Of a stretch of 64,000 nucleotides of DNA, positions 20,130 through 27,720 are shown piece by piece. This DNA comes from Pseudonocardia acidicola (GTDB lineage: Bacteria; Actinomycetota; Actinomycetes; Mycobacteriales; Pseudonocardiaceae). Location of the stretch: the NCBI RefSeq assembly GCF_012911935.1, contig NZ_JAAXLA010000033.1, positions 1 to 64,000 on the forward strand, in the 5' to 3' direction. The notes under the pieces are model-generated. The model made no database searches. It worked only from the letters and a program-made list of their open reading frames with translations, and was not told the DNA's origin. Made by a program: the position numbers and the translations under genes. How positions within the stretch are numbered: the first letter of the stretch is position 1; every line of letters begins with the position of its first letter.

Positions 20130-20924
20130 TCAGTTCATCAGCAGGAACGGGGTCGGCGAACTGACCATCTGGGCCAGCCGGGTCACCACCCGGTAGGCGC
20201 CCGCCGGCAGCTGCCTGCGGGGCGCGGTGCAGCCGGGATTCGAGGTCTTGCCCGACCAGGTCACCGCAAACGCCACCGGCTGGCCAGGCACGAGGGTGCG
20301 CAGGTCGGTGCTGGCCGGGTTGACACAGTCGTTGCTCGACCACAGCCGGGTCGCCCCGTCGCCGCTCCACACCACGATCTCCTGCTGCGAACCGTCGAGG
20401 TCGCGCACGCACGGCTGGTCGCTGACGTTGGTGACGACCAGCCGCAGCACCGGCCGGTCGCCGACCTTGTGGTCGGGCCGGTCGATCTCGGCGGCGACGG
20501 TGAGCATGTCGTCGGCGCAGGGCACCGGCCCGGTGGCGGGCACCGGCAGCGACGGCGGGACCGCCACGGGCGGACGGGGGGTGTCGTCGGGCCGGACCTG
20601 TTCGTCGGTCGGCGGTGTCGTGTCCGGCTGCCCCGTCTGCGAGGGGTCCGGGCTCTGGGTGCCGGGGCTCGTCGAGACGACCGGTGTGCCGGATGCCGAC
20701 GGCGCCGCCGTCGCGGAGGTGGCCGGGTCGGGTGCGGCCTCGGTCATGGCTGCGCGGCTGGCCGGCCGGGTGGTGGCAGCCTCGGCCGCGTCGTCGCTCG
20801 AGGGTGCGGTCAGCGCGGCGAAGGACCAGCCGAACACCATGAACACCACGATGACGACCGCGAGGGCGACCCAGCGCCGTCGCCAGTACACGGACGCGGG
20901 CAGCGGTCCGACCGGCTCCCACAT
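20130..20924 (-). CDS. Membrane-anchored extracytoplasmic protein, Rv3587c-like
   Basis: A 264-residue protein with a single N-terminal membrane anchor (VALAVVIVVFMVFGWSFAAL), then ~100 residues of Ala/Thr/Pro/Ser-rich linker and a compact C-terminal domain of ~130 residues with Cys pairs (VPCADD, QPCVRDL, NDCVNPA, PGCTAPR). The four Cys suggest two disulfides outside the membrane. The gene order carD-lpqE-radA-x-carbonic anhydrase matches Rv3587c. I chose the ATG at 20924 because the protein then begins with the short cytoplasmic MWEPVGPLPAS head. Role unknown. Confidence 0.75.
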   Translation of the reverse strand: MWEPVGPLPASVYWRRRWVALAVVIVVFMVFGWSFAALTAPSSDDAAEAATTRPASRAAMTEAAPDPATSATAAPSASGTPVVSTSPGTQSPDPSQTGQPDTTPPTDEQVRPDDTPRPPVAVPPSLPVPATGPVPCADDMLTVAAEIDRPDHKVGDRPVLRLVVTNVSDQPCVRDLDGSQQEIVVWSGDGATRLWSSNDCVNPASTDLRTLVPGQPVAFAVTWSGKTSNPGCTAPRRQLPAGAYRVVTRLAQMVSSPTPFLLMN

Positions 20925-21249
20925 GTCACGCAGCGTAGATTCTTGATTACTACAAGTTGCGGAAGCTCGCCCGGCGCGCCGCGGCGGATGCGACCCGAAC
21001 CACCCGTGTGGTGGAGCAGCCGGAAGCGGGCCCTTGCCCCCTTCGTTCCCGCCGCGGTTCACTCATGCCGTGATGCGCATGCGGCCCGAACCCTTCTGGC
21101 CCAGCCGCCGCATCATGCAGTTCGACGAGTTCTGTCGCTCGGCCCCGTAGCGCGCCGAAGGCCTTCCTCAGATCCCGGCCGACGGCCTGCGCGTTCCACA
21201 TGTCGTGGGCGCCCGCTCGCGGCATTCCCCTTTCGATCGGGAGCCACCC
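20925..21249. other. Intergenic region upstream of the carbonic anhydrase
   Basis: This 325-base gap holds the divergent promoters for the Rv3587c-like gene (an AT-rich patch at 20938-20955) and the carbonic anhydrase gene. A 25-codon frame at 21073-21150 starts ATGCGCATGCGG and is rich in Phe, Arg and Pro. It could be a leader peptide, but nothing else supports it. No riboswitch or other RNA structure was recognised. Confidence 0.4.
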
Positions 21250-21738
21250 ATGTCCGTCACGGACGAACTGCTCGCCAACAACGCCCGGTACGCCGAGACC
21301 TTCTCCGGCCCGCTGCCGCTGCCGCCCGCCAAGCACGTCGCCGTCGTGGCGTGCATGGACGCCCGCCTCGACGTCTACCGCATCCTGGGCCTCGACGAGG
21401 GCGAGGCCCACGTCATCCGCAACGCCGGCGGCGTGGTCACCGACGACGAGATCCGCTCGCTGGCCATCAGCCAGCGGCTGCTCGGAACCCGCGAGATCAT
21501 CCTGATCCACCACACCGACTGCGGCATGCTGACCTTCACCGACGACGGCTTCAAGCAATCGGTCCAGGCCGAGACCGGCATCAAGCCGGAGTGGGCCGTC
21601 GAGGCGTTCTCCGACCTCGACGACGACGTCCGCCAGTCCATCGCGCGGATCAAGGCCAACCCGTTCGTCCCGCACAAGGACTCGATCCGCGGATTCGTGT
21701 TCGACGTCGCAACCGGCAAACTCAACGAAGTCCCTTAA
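21250..21738 (+). CDS. canA: Beta-carbonic anhydrase, Rv1284 (CanA) type
   Basis: Interconverts CO2 and bicarbonate. The 162-residue protein has zinc ligands in the VACMDARLD motif (Cys and Asp-Arg dyad) and HHTDCGM (His, Cys), with the conserved HVIRNAGG loop. The whole sequence, including the C-terminus RGFVFDVATGKLNEV, closely follows the M. tuberculosis Rv1284 type, not the longer Rv3588c (CanB) type that occupies this place in mycobacteria. The ATG at 21250 has GGGAG upstream. It is followed by a strong terminator shared with the PII gene. Confidence 0.92.
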   Translation: MSVTDELLANNARYAETFSGPLPLPPAKHVAVVACMDARLDVYRILGLDEGEAHVIRNAGGVVTDDEIRSLAISQRLLGTREIILIHHTDCGMLTFTDDGFKQSVQAETGIKPEWAVEAFSDLDDDVRQSIARIKANPFVPHKDSIRGFVFDVATGKLNEVP

Positions 21739-21761
21739 CCCCTCCCCCGCCCGCATCGGGA

Positions 21762-21794
21762 TGGCTTTGCCGGTACTCAACGCCGGCAAAGCCA
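21762..21794. terminator. Bidirectional terminator
   Basis: A perfect 12-base-pair stem (TGGCTTTGCCGG with its complement) encloses a nine-base loop, between the convergent carbonic anhydrase gene (ends 21738) and the PII gene (ends 21819). The flanking GGG/CCC extends it with a small bulge. Confidence 0.8.
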
Positions 21795-21818
21795 CCCTGA
21801 TGGCACCGGGGGCCGGGG

Positions 21819-22154
21819 TCAGAGAGCGTCCACGCCGCGTTCGCCGGTGCGGACACGGACCATCGCCTCGACCGGGCAGACCCACACCCGGCCGTCGCCG
21901 GGCTGCCCGGCGGCCACCCTGGCGATGATGTGCACGAGATCCGCCGCGTCGCCGTCCGGGGCCACGATCTCCATCCGCACGCCCGGCGACACGTCGACCT
22001 GGACGTGCCGGCCGCGGTAGACCTCCTCGTGTCGGCCGGACCGGTCGCGCTCGAACACCTCGGTGACCGTCAGCCCCAGATCGGCGAAGGTGCGCAGCGC
22101 CTCCCGGACCGCGGCGAACCGCTCCGGCGCGATCACCGCCGAGACCAGCTTCAC
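21819..22154 (-). CDS. PII-family signal protein lacking Tyr51
   Basis: A 111-residue PII protein downstream of amt, so expected to plug the ammonium channel like GlnK. The fold is clear: N-terminus MKLVSAVIAPE, the VREALRTF helix, a T-loop with EEVYRG and a C-terminus PVEAMVRVRTGERGVDAL. However, the residue aligned with Tyr51, the site of uridylylation or adenylylation, is Val; Lys9 is Ala and the usual GFGRQKG segment reads FERDRSG. GTG at 22154 is chosen because it gives the standard N-terminus. No glnD gene is adjacent. Covalent control at Tyr51 is not possible. Confidence 0.88.
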   Translation of the reverse strand: MKLVSAVIAPERFAAVREALRTFADLGLTVTEVFERDRSGRHEEVYRGRHVQVDVSPGVRMEIVAPDGDAADLVHIIARVAAGQPGDGRVWVCPVEAMVRVRTGERGVDAL

Positions 22155-22173
22155 GATCGTCGCCCCGCACCGG

Positions 22174-23592
22174 TCAGGTCGGCGTCTTCCGGGGTTCGGC
22201 CACCGCAGCCGCCACCGGGGGCGCCGGTTGGATCCCCGAACCGGACCCGACGGACGCACCGATGAGCGTGTCCTGCGGGTAGGCCTCCTCGTCGTGCACA
22301 CCGACGTCGCCGACCTCCAGGACCGGGTCGGGCAGCCGCAGCTTCATGAACAGCCCGAGGAACCTCAGGATCAGGAATGTGATCAACGCGTCCCAGACGA
22401 TGATCGTCAGCGCCGCGCCGGCCTGCACGAGCAACTGTTTCGGATTGCCGTAGAGCAGGCCGGTGTAGGAGACGTCCGGCGTCCCGTTCCGGCCGAGGTA
22501 GACGATGATGTGCGGGTCGGCCAGGAACCCGACGAGCAGGCCGCCGCAGAGACCCGCGACGCCGTGGGTGTACACGACGCCAAGCGCGTCGTCGACCTTG
22601 CTGAACGGGCGCACCGTGGACAGCTTGTTCCAGGACAACCAGACCAGCGACGACGCGATCAGGCCGATGAGCAGGGCACCGAGCCCGTTCACGTACCCGG
22701 CGGCCGGGGTGATCGCGACCAGGCCGGTGATCATGCCGTTGATCCCGCCGAGGAACGTCGGCTTGTGGTCGACCCCGAACAGCATGTCCAGGACGACCCA
22801 GGCCAGCACGGCCGTCGCGGTGGCGAGGTTCGTGTTGAGCACTGCCGTGGCGGCGTCGGCGCCGGCGAAGTAGGGGTCCCCACCGTTGAAGCCGTTCCAG
22901 CCGAGCCACAGCAGGCCGGCGCCGGCGGCGGCCATCGGCAGGTTGTTGGGCACCGCGCGGGCCCGGTCCCGGGCCAGCCGCGGGCCGATCACCGCGGCGG
23001 CGACGAACCCCGAGGTCCCCGCCGCGAGGTGGATGACGTAGCCGCCGCTGTAGTCGAGGGAACCCTGCTGCGCCCACCAGCCGCCGCCCCAGAGCAGGAA
23101 CGCGTTGACCGAGTAGGCCAGCGTGGACCACAGCGGAACGAAGATCAGCCATACCTTGAAGTTGATCCGTCCGACGACGCTGCCGAGGAACAGCAGCGGC
23201 GTGATACCCGCGAAGACGAACTGGAAGTAGGCCAGCGTGGACTGCGGGAAGCGGAAGGCCGGCATCTGGCCGTCGAGCAGCGGGATCACCGCCTGCTGCT
23301 GGGTGCCGGAACCGAGGATGGGGCCGGGTTTGCCGACCACACCGGCCAGGATGCCCGGGCCCAGCTTCAGCGGCTCACCGAACCCCATCTTGAACACCCA
23401 GAGAACCCAGACCAGCAGCACCAGGGAGAAGCCGGTGAACGCCATGATCATGGTGTTCACCGCCCACTTCCGCTGGACGATCCCGCCGTACAGAACGGCG
23501 ATACCCGGAATGCTCATCAGCCCGACCAGGGTGGCCGCGACGAGTTGCCAGGCGTTGTCTCCGGCGTTGAGCCAATCGGGGTACGGAACCAT
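22174..23592 (-). CDS. amt: Ammonium transporter
   Basis: A 472-residue Amt/MEP/Rh channel with eleven expected membrane segments. The pore twin-His pair is in YVIHLAAG and YTHGVAG, the outer Asp is in LDYSGG, and the Phe gate and WNGFNGGDPYF loop are typical. The cytoplasmic tail departs from the common form, reading GDVGVHDEEAYP, and continues ~30 residues in an Ala/Pro-rich stretch. The ATG at 23592 has GGAGGG upstream. The PII-like gene follows after 19 bases, an arrangement usual for amtB-glnK. Confidence 0.93.
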   Translation of the reverse strand: MVPYPDWLNAGDNAWQLVAATLVGLMSIPGIAVLYGGIVQRKWAVNTMIMAFTGFSLVLLVWVLWVFKMGFGEPLKLGPGILAGVVGKPGPILGSGTQQQAVIPLLDGQMPAFRFPQSTLAYFQFVFAGITPLLFLGSVVGRINFKVWLIFVPLWSTLAYSVNAFLLWGGGWWAQQGSLDYSGGYVIHLAAGTSGFVAAAVIGPRLARDRARAVPNNLPMAAAGAGLLWLGWNGFNGGDPYFAGADAATAVLNTNLATATAVLAWVVLDMLFGVDHKPTFLGGINGMITGLVAITPAAGYVNGLGALLIGLIASSLVWLSWNKLSTVRPFSKVDDALGVVYTHGVAGLCGGLLVGFLADPHIIVYLGRNGTPDVSYTGLLYGNPKQLLVQAGAALTIIVWDALITFLILRFLGLFMKLRLPDPVLEVGDVGVHDEEAYPQDTLIGASVGSGSGIQPAPPVAAAVAEPRKTPT

Positions 23593-23927
23593 TTCCGGCA
23601 ACCCTCCTGCCGTGCGATCACGGCGGTACCCGGAGGGGCCCGTCGCGATCATCTCCTGCCTGACCAGGGGAGCAGGTAAAAAGCGTGCGCGCCTGCTGTT
23701 GCACGAGCGTTATCGCGGGTGACCGTGGGGTTAACTCTGCCGCACTCAGGTGAGGCTTTCCCAGGCCACACGCGGTGGCACCGGGAAACGATTGGTCACG
23801 CTATGCGTGAAAACTCCGGTAACATTTCGGGACAACGTGAGATAACCCCTATCCGGCAGCCGGACCGAGAATGCCCCGAGACCGGGCGGGATCGGACGTG
23901 TCCGGCCATGAGGGATACTGCCCGATC
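23593..23927. promoter_or_regulatory. Divergent amt/mutY intergenic region with possible GlnR half-sites
   Basis: The 335-base gap must hold the amt promoter. At 23785-23823 it contains GAAAC, GTCAC, GAAAA and GTAAC, which resemble alternating GlnR half-sites. Their start-to-start spacings (10, 14, 10) do not match the usual 11-base pattern exactly, so nitrogen control by GlnR is only suggested. The region 23700-23860 is AT-richer than its surroundings. Confidence 0.35.
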
Positions 23928-24794
23928 GTGACGCCGATGCATCCCCTGGTGCCATGGTTCGCAGCGACCGCACGGGACCTGCCGTGGCGGCGACCGGAGA
24001 CCACGCCGTGGGGGGTACTGGTCAGCGAGTTCATGCTGCAGCAGACGCCGGTGGCCCGGGTCGAACCGGTCTGGCTGCGGTGGATGGCCGACTGGCCGGT
24101 GCCGTCGGCGCTGGCCGCGGCGTCCCGGGCCGACGTGCTGCGCGCCTGGGGCAAGCTCGGCTATCCGCGGCGCGCGTTGCGCCTGCACCAGGCCGCCGCG
24201 GTGATCGCCACCGAGCACACGGACGTCGTCCCGTCCGATGTGGACGTGCTGGAGTCGCTGCCCGGGGTGGGCTCCTACACCGCGCGGGCCGTCGCGGCGT
24301 TCGGCTACGGCAAGCGCTGCCCCGTCGTCGACACGAACGTGCGGCGAGTGGTCGCCCGCGCGGTGCACGGCCGCGGCGACGCCGGGCCGGCCCGGGCACG
24401 CGCCGACCTGGCCGACGTCGAGGCCCTGCTACCACCCGACGAGCCCACCGCGGCGACGCTGTCGGCCGCGCTCATGGAGCTCGGCGCCGTGGTGTGCACG
24501 GCCCGGTCGCCGCGCTGCGAGGTCTGCCCGCTGCGGGCCGGCTGCGCCTGGCAGAACGCGGGACGCCCGGAGTACACCGGGCCGCGCAAGGCGCCGCAGG
24601 CGTTCGCCGGGACCGATCGGCAGGTCCGCGGCCGGCTGCTCGACGTGCTGCGCGGCGCGGCGGCCCCGGTGGAGAAGGCCGCGCTCGACGCAGCCTGGTC
24701 CGACGCCGCGCAGCGCGACCGCTGCCTCGACTCGCTGCTCGTCGACGGGCTGGCCGAGCAGCTCGACGACGGCCGCTTCGCCCTCCCGGCCTGA
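23928..24794 (+). CDS. mutY: A/G-specific adenine DNA glycosylase
   Basis: MutY removes adenine mispaired with 8-oxoguanine. About 288 residues. The catalytic Glu is in EFMLQQTP, the helix-hairpin-helix is LPGVGSYTARAVAAFGY, the catalytic Asp is in VVDTNVRRV, and the [4Fe-4S] cluster Cys pattern is C-x6-C-x2-C-x5-C in CTARSPRCEVCPLRAGC. The C-terminal 8-oxoG-recognition domain is very reduced, as in other actinobacterial MutY. The start is uncertain between GTG 23928 and ATG 23937. Matches Rv3589 in position. Confidence 0.93.
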   Translation: MTPMHPLVPWFAATARDLPWRRPETTPWGVLVSEFMLQQTPVARVEPVWLRWMADWPVPSALAAASRADVLRAWGKLGYPRRALRLHQAAAVIATEHTDVVPSDVDVLESLPGVGSYTARAVAAFGYGKRCPVVDTNVRRVVARAVHGRGDAGPARARADLADVEALLPPDEPTAATLSAALMELGAVVCTARSPRCEVCPLRAGCAWQNAGRPEYTGPRKAPQAFAGTDRQVRGRLLDVLRGAAAPVEKAALDAAWSDAAQRDRCLDSLLVDGLAEQLDDGRFALPA

Positions 24795-24797
24795 GCT

Positions 24798-25292
24798 GTG
24801 GCGCAGACCGTGCGGGTCCGCCTCGACGAGACCGCCGAGACCGAGCTGACCGGGCTGCGGGCCCGCGCCGCCGGCCGCGGCCTGCCCGTGCCCGCGGACC
24901 GGCCCACCGTCACCTTCGCCGCCGCGGCCACCATCCCGGCCGCCGCCCGCGCCGCGCTGGCCGACGAGCTGCGGGTGCTCACGCTGCCGGCGTTGTGGCT
25001 GGCCACCCTCGGCACGGTCGCCGGGCGCGACGACGAGCTGGTGCTCGCCGCGATCGTCGACGCCGAGCTGCTCGCGGTGCACGCCGCCGTGCACGACGCG
25101 CTCGCCGGCCGGGTCCGCTCCCCCTTCGCCGCCTACCTGCCCGGTTCCTGGCTTCCGCACTGCGTCCTCGCATCGGACCGGCCCGCCGAGGCGTTCGCGG
25201 CGCTCTACCCGGTGCACCCGGTACGGGCGCGGGTGGTGGGCGTCGAGATCGCCGACAGCCGCACCGGCACCGCCGAGCCGCTGTTCTCCTGA
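24798..25292 (+). CDS. 2H-phosphoesterase/2'-5' RNA ligase-like protein with degenerate motifs
   Basis: A 164-residue protein with the size and two-lobed layout of the 2H phosphoesterase superfamily. In that superfamily two H-x-T/S-x motifs catalyse cyclic phosphodiester hydrolysis. Here the first motif position reads PTVTF (His replaced by Thr) and the second reads PHCVLA (His kept, Thr/Ser replaced by Val). Catalysis by the standard mechanism is therefore doubtful; it could bind nucleotides or be a divergent enzyme. It starts three bases after mutY, so it is probably co-transcribed. Confidence 0.6.
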   Translation: MAQTVRVRLDETAETELTGLRARAAGRGLPVPADRPTVTFAAAATIPAAARAALADELRVLTLPALWLATLGTVAGRDDELVLAAIVDAELLAVHAAVHDALAGRVRSPFAAYLPGSWLPHCVLASDRPAEAFAALYPVHPVRARVVGVEIADSRTGTAEPLFS

Positions 25293-25320
25293 CCGGGAGC
25301 TCCGCCGGGTGGGCGCCGGC

Positions 25321-26115
25321 TCAGCCGGCCCCGGCGAGGAACTTCTCCACCGCCTCCCGGTAGGCGCCGGGAGCGCCCGCGTGCACGAGGTGCCCGCTGC
25401 CCGGGATCCGCACGTGCCGGGCACCGGGGATCGCGGCGGCAATCCGCTCGGCCTGCCCGTCCGGGACCACGCTCTCCTCGGCCTGCAGCAGCAGGGTCGG
25501 GCAGCGCACGGCGGGGAGCACGTCCCAGTAGGCGCGCCGCGCCCACTCCGACGCGATCTCGACGACGTGCTCGGTGCGGCTGAGCAGGTGGTAGCCGTCG
25601 GCGCGCTCCTCGACGCACTCCGCCATGTAGTCACCGAACTCCGGGCGCGGGTGACCGAACGCCCGGCGGACCGCGGCCAGCGAGGGGAACGGCTGGGGCA
25701 ACGCCCCGAACCAGGCCCGGGCGTCGTCGACGCTGCGGCCGCGGAAGTCCACCGCCATGTCCTCCACCACGGCCGCGCGGACCAGGTCCGGGCGCCGGGC
25801 GGCCAGCACCAGCGCGTGCAGCCCACCCATCGAGTGGCCGATCACCACGGCCGGGCCGGCCCCCGCCTGCTCGAGGATCTCGGCGGCGTCGGCGGCCATC
25901 CGCTCGGCCGTCCACGGGCCGGCGGCCTGCGAGCGGCCGTGCCCGCGGGCGTCGAAGGCCAGTACCCGGCCGTGCCCGGTGAGCCAGCCGGTGACCGGCC
26001 ACCACGTGGTCGCCCGCCCCATCAGGCCGTGCAGCAGCAGGATCGGCGGCCCGTCGCCGCCGAACTCGACGACGGCCAGGTACACGCCGTCAGAGGTCCG
26101 CACCGAACGTCGCAC
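25321..26115 (-). CDS. Alpha/beta hydrolase
   Basis: A 264-residue alpha/beta-hydrolase. The oxyanion region is LLLHGLMG, the nucleophile elbow is GHSMGG near residue 95, a candidate Asp is in LLLQAEESVVPDG and the His is in GSGHLVHAGAP. No signal peptide is visible. The substrate is unknown; relatives are annotated as esterases or peroxidase-like hydrolases, and Rv3591c has a similar position beside mhuD. It is divergent from mhuD across 28 bases and convergent with the 2H-like gene. Confidence 0.8.
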   Translation of the reverse strand: MRRSVRTSDGVYLAVVEFGGDGPPILLLHGLMGRATTWWPVTGWLTGHGRVLAFDARGHGRSQAAGPWTAERMAADAAEILEQAGAGPAVVIGHSMGGLHALVLAARRPDLVRAAVVEDMAVDFRGRSVDDARAWFGALPQPFPSLAAVRRAFGHPRPEFGDYMAECVEERADGYHLLSRTEHVVEIASEWARRAYWDVLPAVRCPTLLLQAEESVVPDGQAERIAAAIPGARHVRIPGSGHLVHAGAPGAYREAVEKFLAGAG

Positions 26116-26143
26116 GCCCGCATTCTGCTACTAGCCTTGTGTC

Positions 26144-26455
26144 ATGGCAGTCGTGAAGATCAACGCAATCGAGGTCCCCGAGGGCGCAGGCCCTGAGCTG
26201 GAGCAGCGGTTCGCCCACCGACTGCACGCCGTGGACGGCCAGAAGGGATTCATCTCCTTCGAGCTGCTGCGTCCCGTGTCCGGCGACAACCGGTACTTCG
26301 TGGTGACGCACTGGGAGAGCGACGAGGACTTCCAGGCGTGGATGAAGGGCCCCGCCATGGAGGCGCACGCGGGCGAGCGGGCCCGTCCGGTCGGCACCGG
26401 CTCGTCGCTGCTGGAGTTCGAGGTCGTCCAGTCCTCCACTCCCGACCGGTCCTGA
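26144..26455 (+). CDS. mhuD: MhuD-type heme-degrading monooxygenase
   Basis: A 103-residue ferredoxin-like (ABM-fold) protein that closely follows M. tuberculosis MhuD (Rv3592). MhuD cleaves heme and releases iron as mycobilin without carbon monoxide. Catalytic and structural residues are conserved at their known places: Asn7, Arg26, Trp66 and the heme ligand His75. The N-terminus VVKINAIEVPEGAGPELE and the YFVVTHWESDE strand are near-identical. It overlaps the downstream sirtuin gene by four bases (CTGA). Confidence 0.93.
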   Translation: MAVVKINAIEVPEGAGPELEQRFAHRLHAVDGQKGFISFELLRPVSGDNRYFVVTHWESDEDFQAWMKGPAMEAHAGERARPVGTGSSLLEFEVVQSSTPDRS

Positions 26456-27312
26456 GCCCCGTCGAGCTCGAGCGGGCCGCAGCGCTCCTGCGCGGCGCCG
26501 ACGCGCTTCTCATCTGCGCCGGTGCCGGCATGGGGGTCGACTCAGGGCTGCCGGACTTCCGCGGCACCGAGGGCTTCTGGCGGGCCTACCCGCCCTATCG
26601 GGCCCTCGGGCTGGCCTTCGAGGAGCTCGCCGACCCGGTGCATTTCGCCGACGACCCCGGGCTCGCCTGGGGCTTCTACGGCCATCGGCTCGAGCTCTAC
26701 CGGACGACGGTGCCGCACGCCGGGTTCGGGGTGCTGCTGGAGTGGTCGCGACGCCGGCAGGCCCGGGTGTTCACCTCGAACGTCGACGGGCAGTTCCAGC
26801 GGGCCGGGTTCGCCGACGACGTCGTCGCGGAGTGCCACGGCTCGATCCACCACCTGCAGTGCCTGGCCGGGTGCGGGCAGCCGGTGTGGTCCGCCGACGG
26901 CGTCGCCGTGCAGGTCGACACCGCGACGATGCGGGCGGACCCGCCGCTGCCGGCGTGTCCGCGGTGCGGTGCGGTGGCCCGGCCCAACATCCTGATGTTC
27001 GGCGACCGGTCGTGGGAGCCCGGCCGCTCGCAGGTCGCGCTGGAAGCGCACCAGGCGTGGCTGCGCAGCCTCCGCGCCGAGGGCGTCCGGCCGGCCGTCG
27101 TGGAACTCGGCGCGGGCACCGCGGTGCCGACCGTGCGCCGGCAGGCCGAGCTGGCCTCCGCGGCGTCCGGGGCGCTGGTCCGGATCAACGTCCGGGAGCC
27201 GGAGGTCCGGCACGGCCGCGGCGTCGGCCTGGCCGCTGCCGCGGCGCAGACCCTGCTGGCCCTCGACCCCCTCGTCCGCGGAGCGGACCCGGCCCCGGCC
27301 ACCCGCAGGTGA
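26452..27312 (+). CDS. Sir2-family NAD-dependent protein deacylase, with apparent CTG start
   Basis: A sirtuin of ~286 residues. The NAD loop is GAGMGVDSGLPDFRG, the nicotinamide pocket is TSNVDGQF, the catalytic His is in ECHGSIHH, and the zinc-binding Cys are in CLAGCG and CPRCGA. Between the far-upstream GTG at 26338 (inside mhuD) and the NAD loop no ATG, GTG or TTG occurs. The natural family N-terminus begins at CTG 26452, in CTGA with the mhuD stop. The target protein is unknown. Coupled to mhuD. Confidence 0.83.
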   Translation: MSPVELERAAALLRGADALLICAGAGMGVDSGLPDFRGTEGFWRAYPPYRALGLAFEELADPVHFADDPGLAWGFYGHRLELYRTTVPHAGFGVLLEWSRRRQARVFTSNVDGQFQRAGFADDVVAECHGSIHHLQCLAGCGQPVWSADGVAVQVDTATMRADPPLPACPRCGAVARPNILMFGDRSWEPGRSQVALEAHQAWLRSLRAEGVRPAVVELGAGTAVPTVRRQAELASAASGALVRINVREPEVRHGRGVGLAAAAAQTLLALDPLVRGADPAPATRR

Positions 27313-27336
27313 CCGGGGCCGGACCCGGGCCGCGCG

Positions 27337-27720
27337 TCACACCCCGTCGAGGGCGGCCGATTCCTCGTCGGTGAACAGGCGGGAGCGGATCAGGAAGCGG
27401 ACGTTTTCCGGCGCCTCCACCGAGAACCCGCTGCCCCGGCCGGCCACCACGTCGACGGTGAGGTGGGTGTGCCTCCAGTACTCGAACTGTGACCCCGACA
27501 TCCAGAAGCCGATGGGCGCGAGCCCCTCGACGTGCAGGTCGCCCAGGTGGACGTCCGAGCCGCCGGTCCGGAAGTCCCCTTCCGGGTAGCACATCGGCGC
27601 ACTGCCGTCGCAGCAGCCGCCGGACTGGTGGAACATCAGCGGACCGTGGATCTCCGTCAGCCTGACGAGAAGATCCGCGGCCGCCGGTGTCAGCGCCACC
27701 CGGGCGGGCCGCTGACCCAT
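27337..27720 (-). CDS. DUF779 protein
   Basis: A 127-residue DUF779 protein, a family nearly always found beside aldehyde dehydrogenases. Visible motifs include LMFHQSGGCCDGS (adjacent Cys), MCYPEGDF and an FWMSGSQFEYWRHTHL core; these Cys/His residues could bind a metal. The start ATG at 27720 overlaps the aldehyde dehydrogenase stop by one base (TGATG), so the two proteins are made together. A helper or maturation role for the dehydrogenase is inferred from this recurrent association only. Confidence 0.85.
   Translation of the reverse strand: MGQRPARVALTPAAADLLVRLTEIHGPLMFHQSGGCCDGSAPMCYPEGDFRTGGSDVHLGDLHVEGLAPIGFWMSGSQFEYWRHTHLTVDVVAGRGSGFSVEAPENVRFLIRSRLFTDEESAALDGV

Noticed and set aside
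21073-21150. 25-codon small open frame (MRMRPEPFWP...) as a leader peptide
   Set aside because: No ribosome binding site, attenuator or conserved codon run supports it; kept only as a remark in the intergenic entry.
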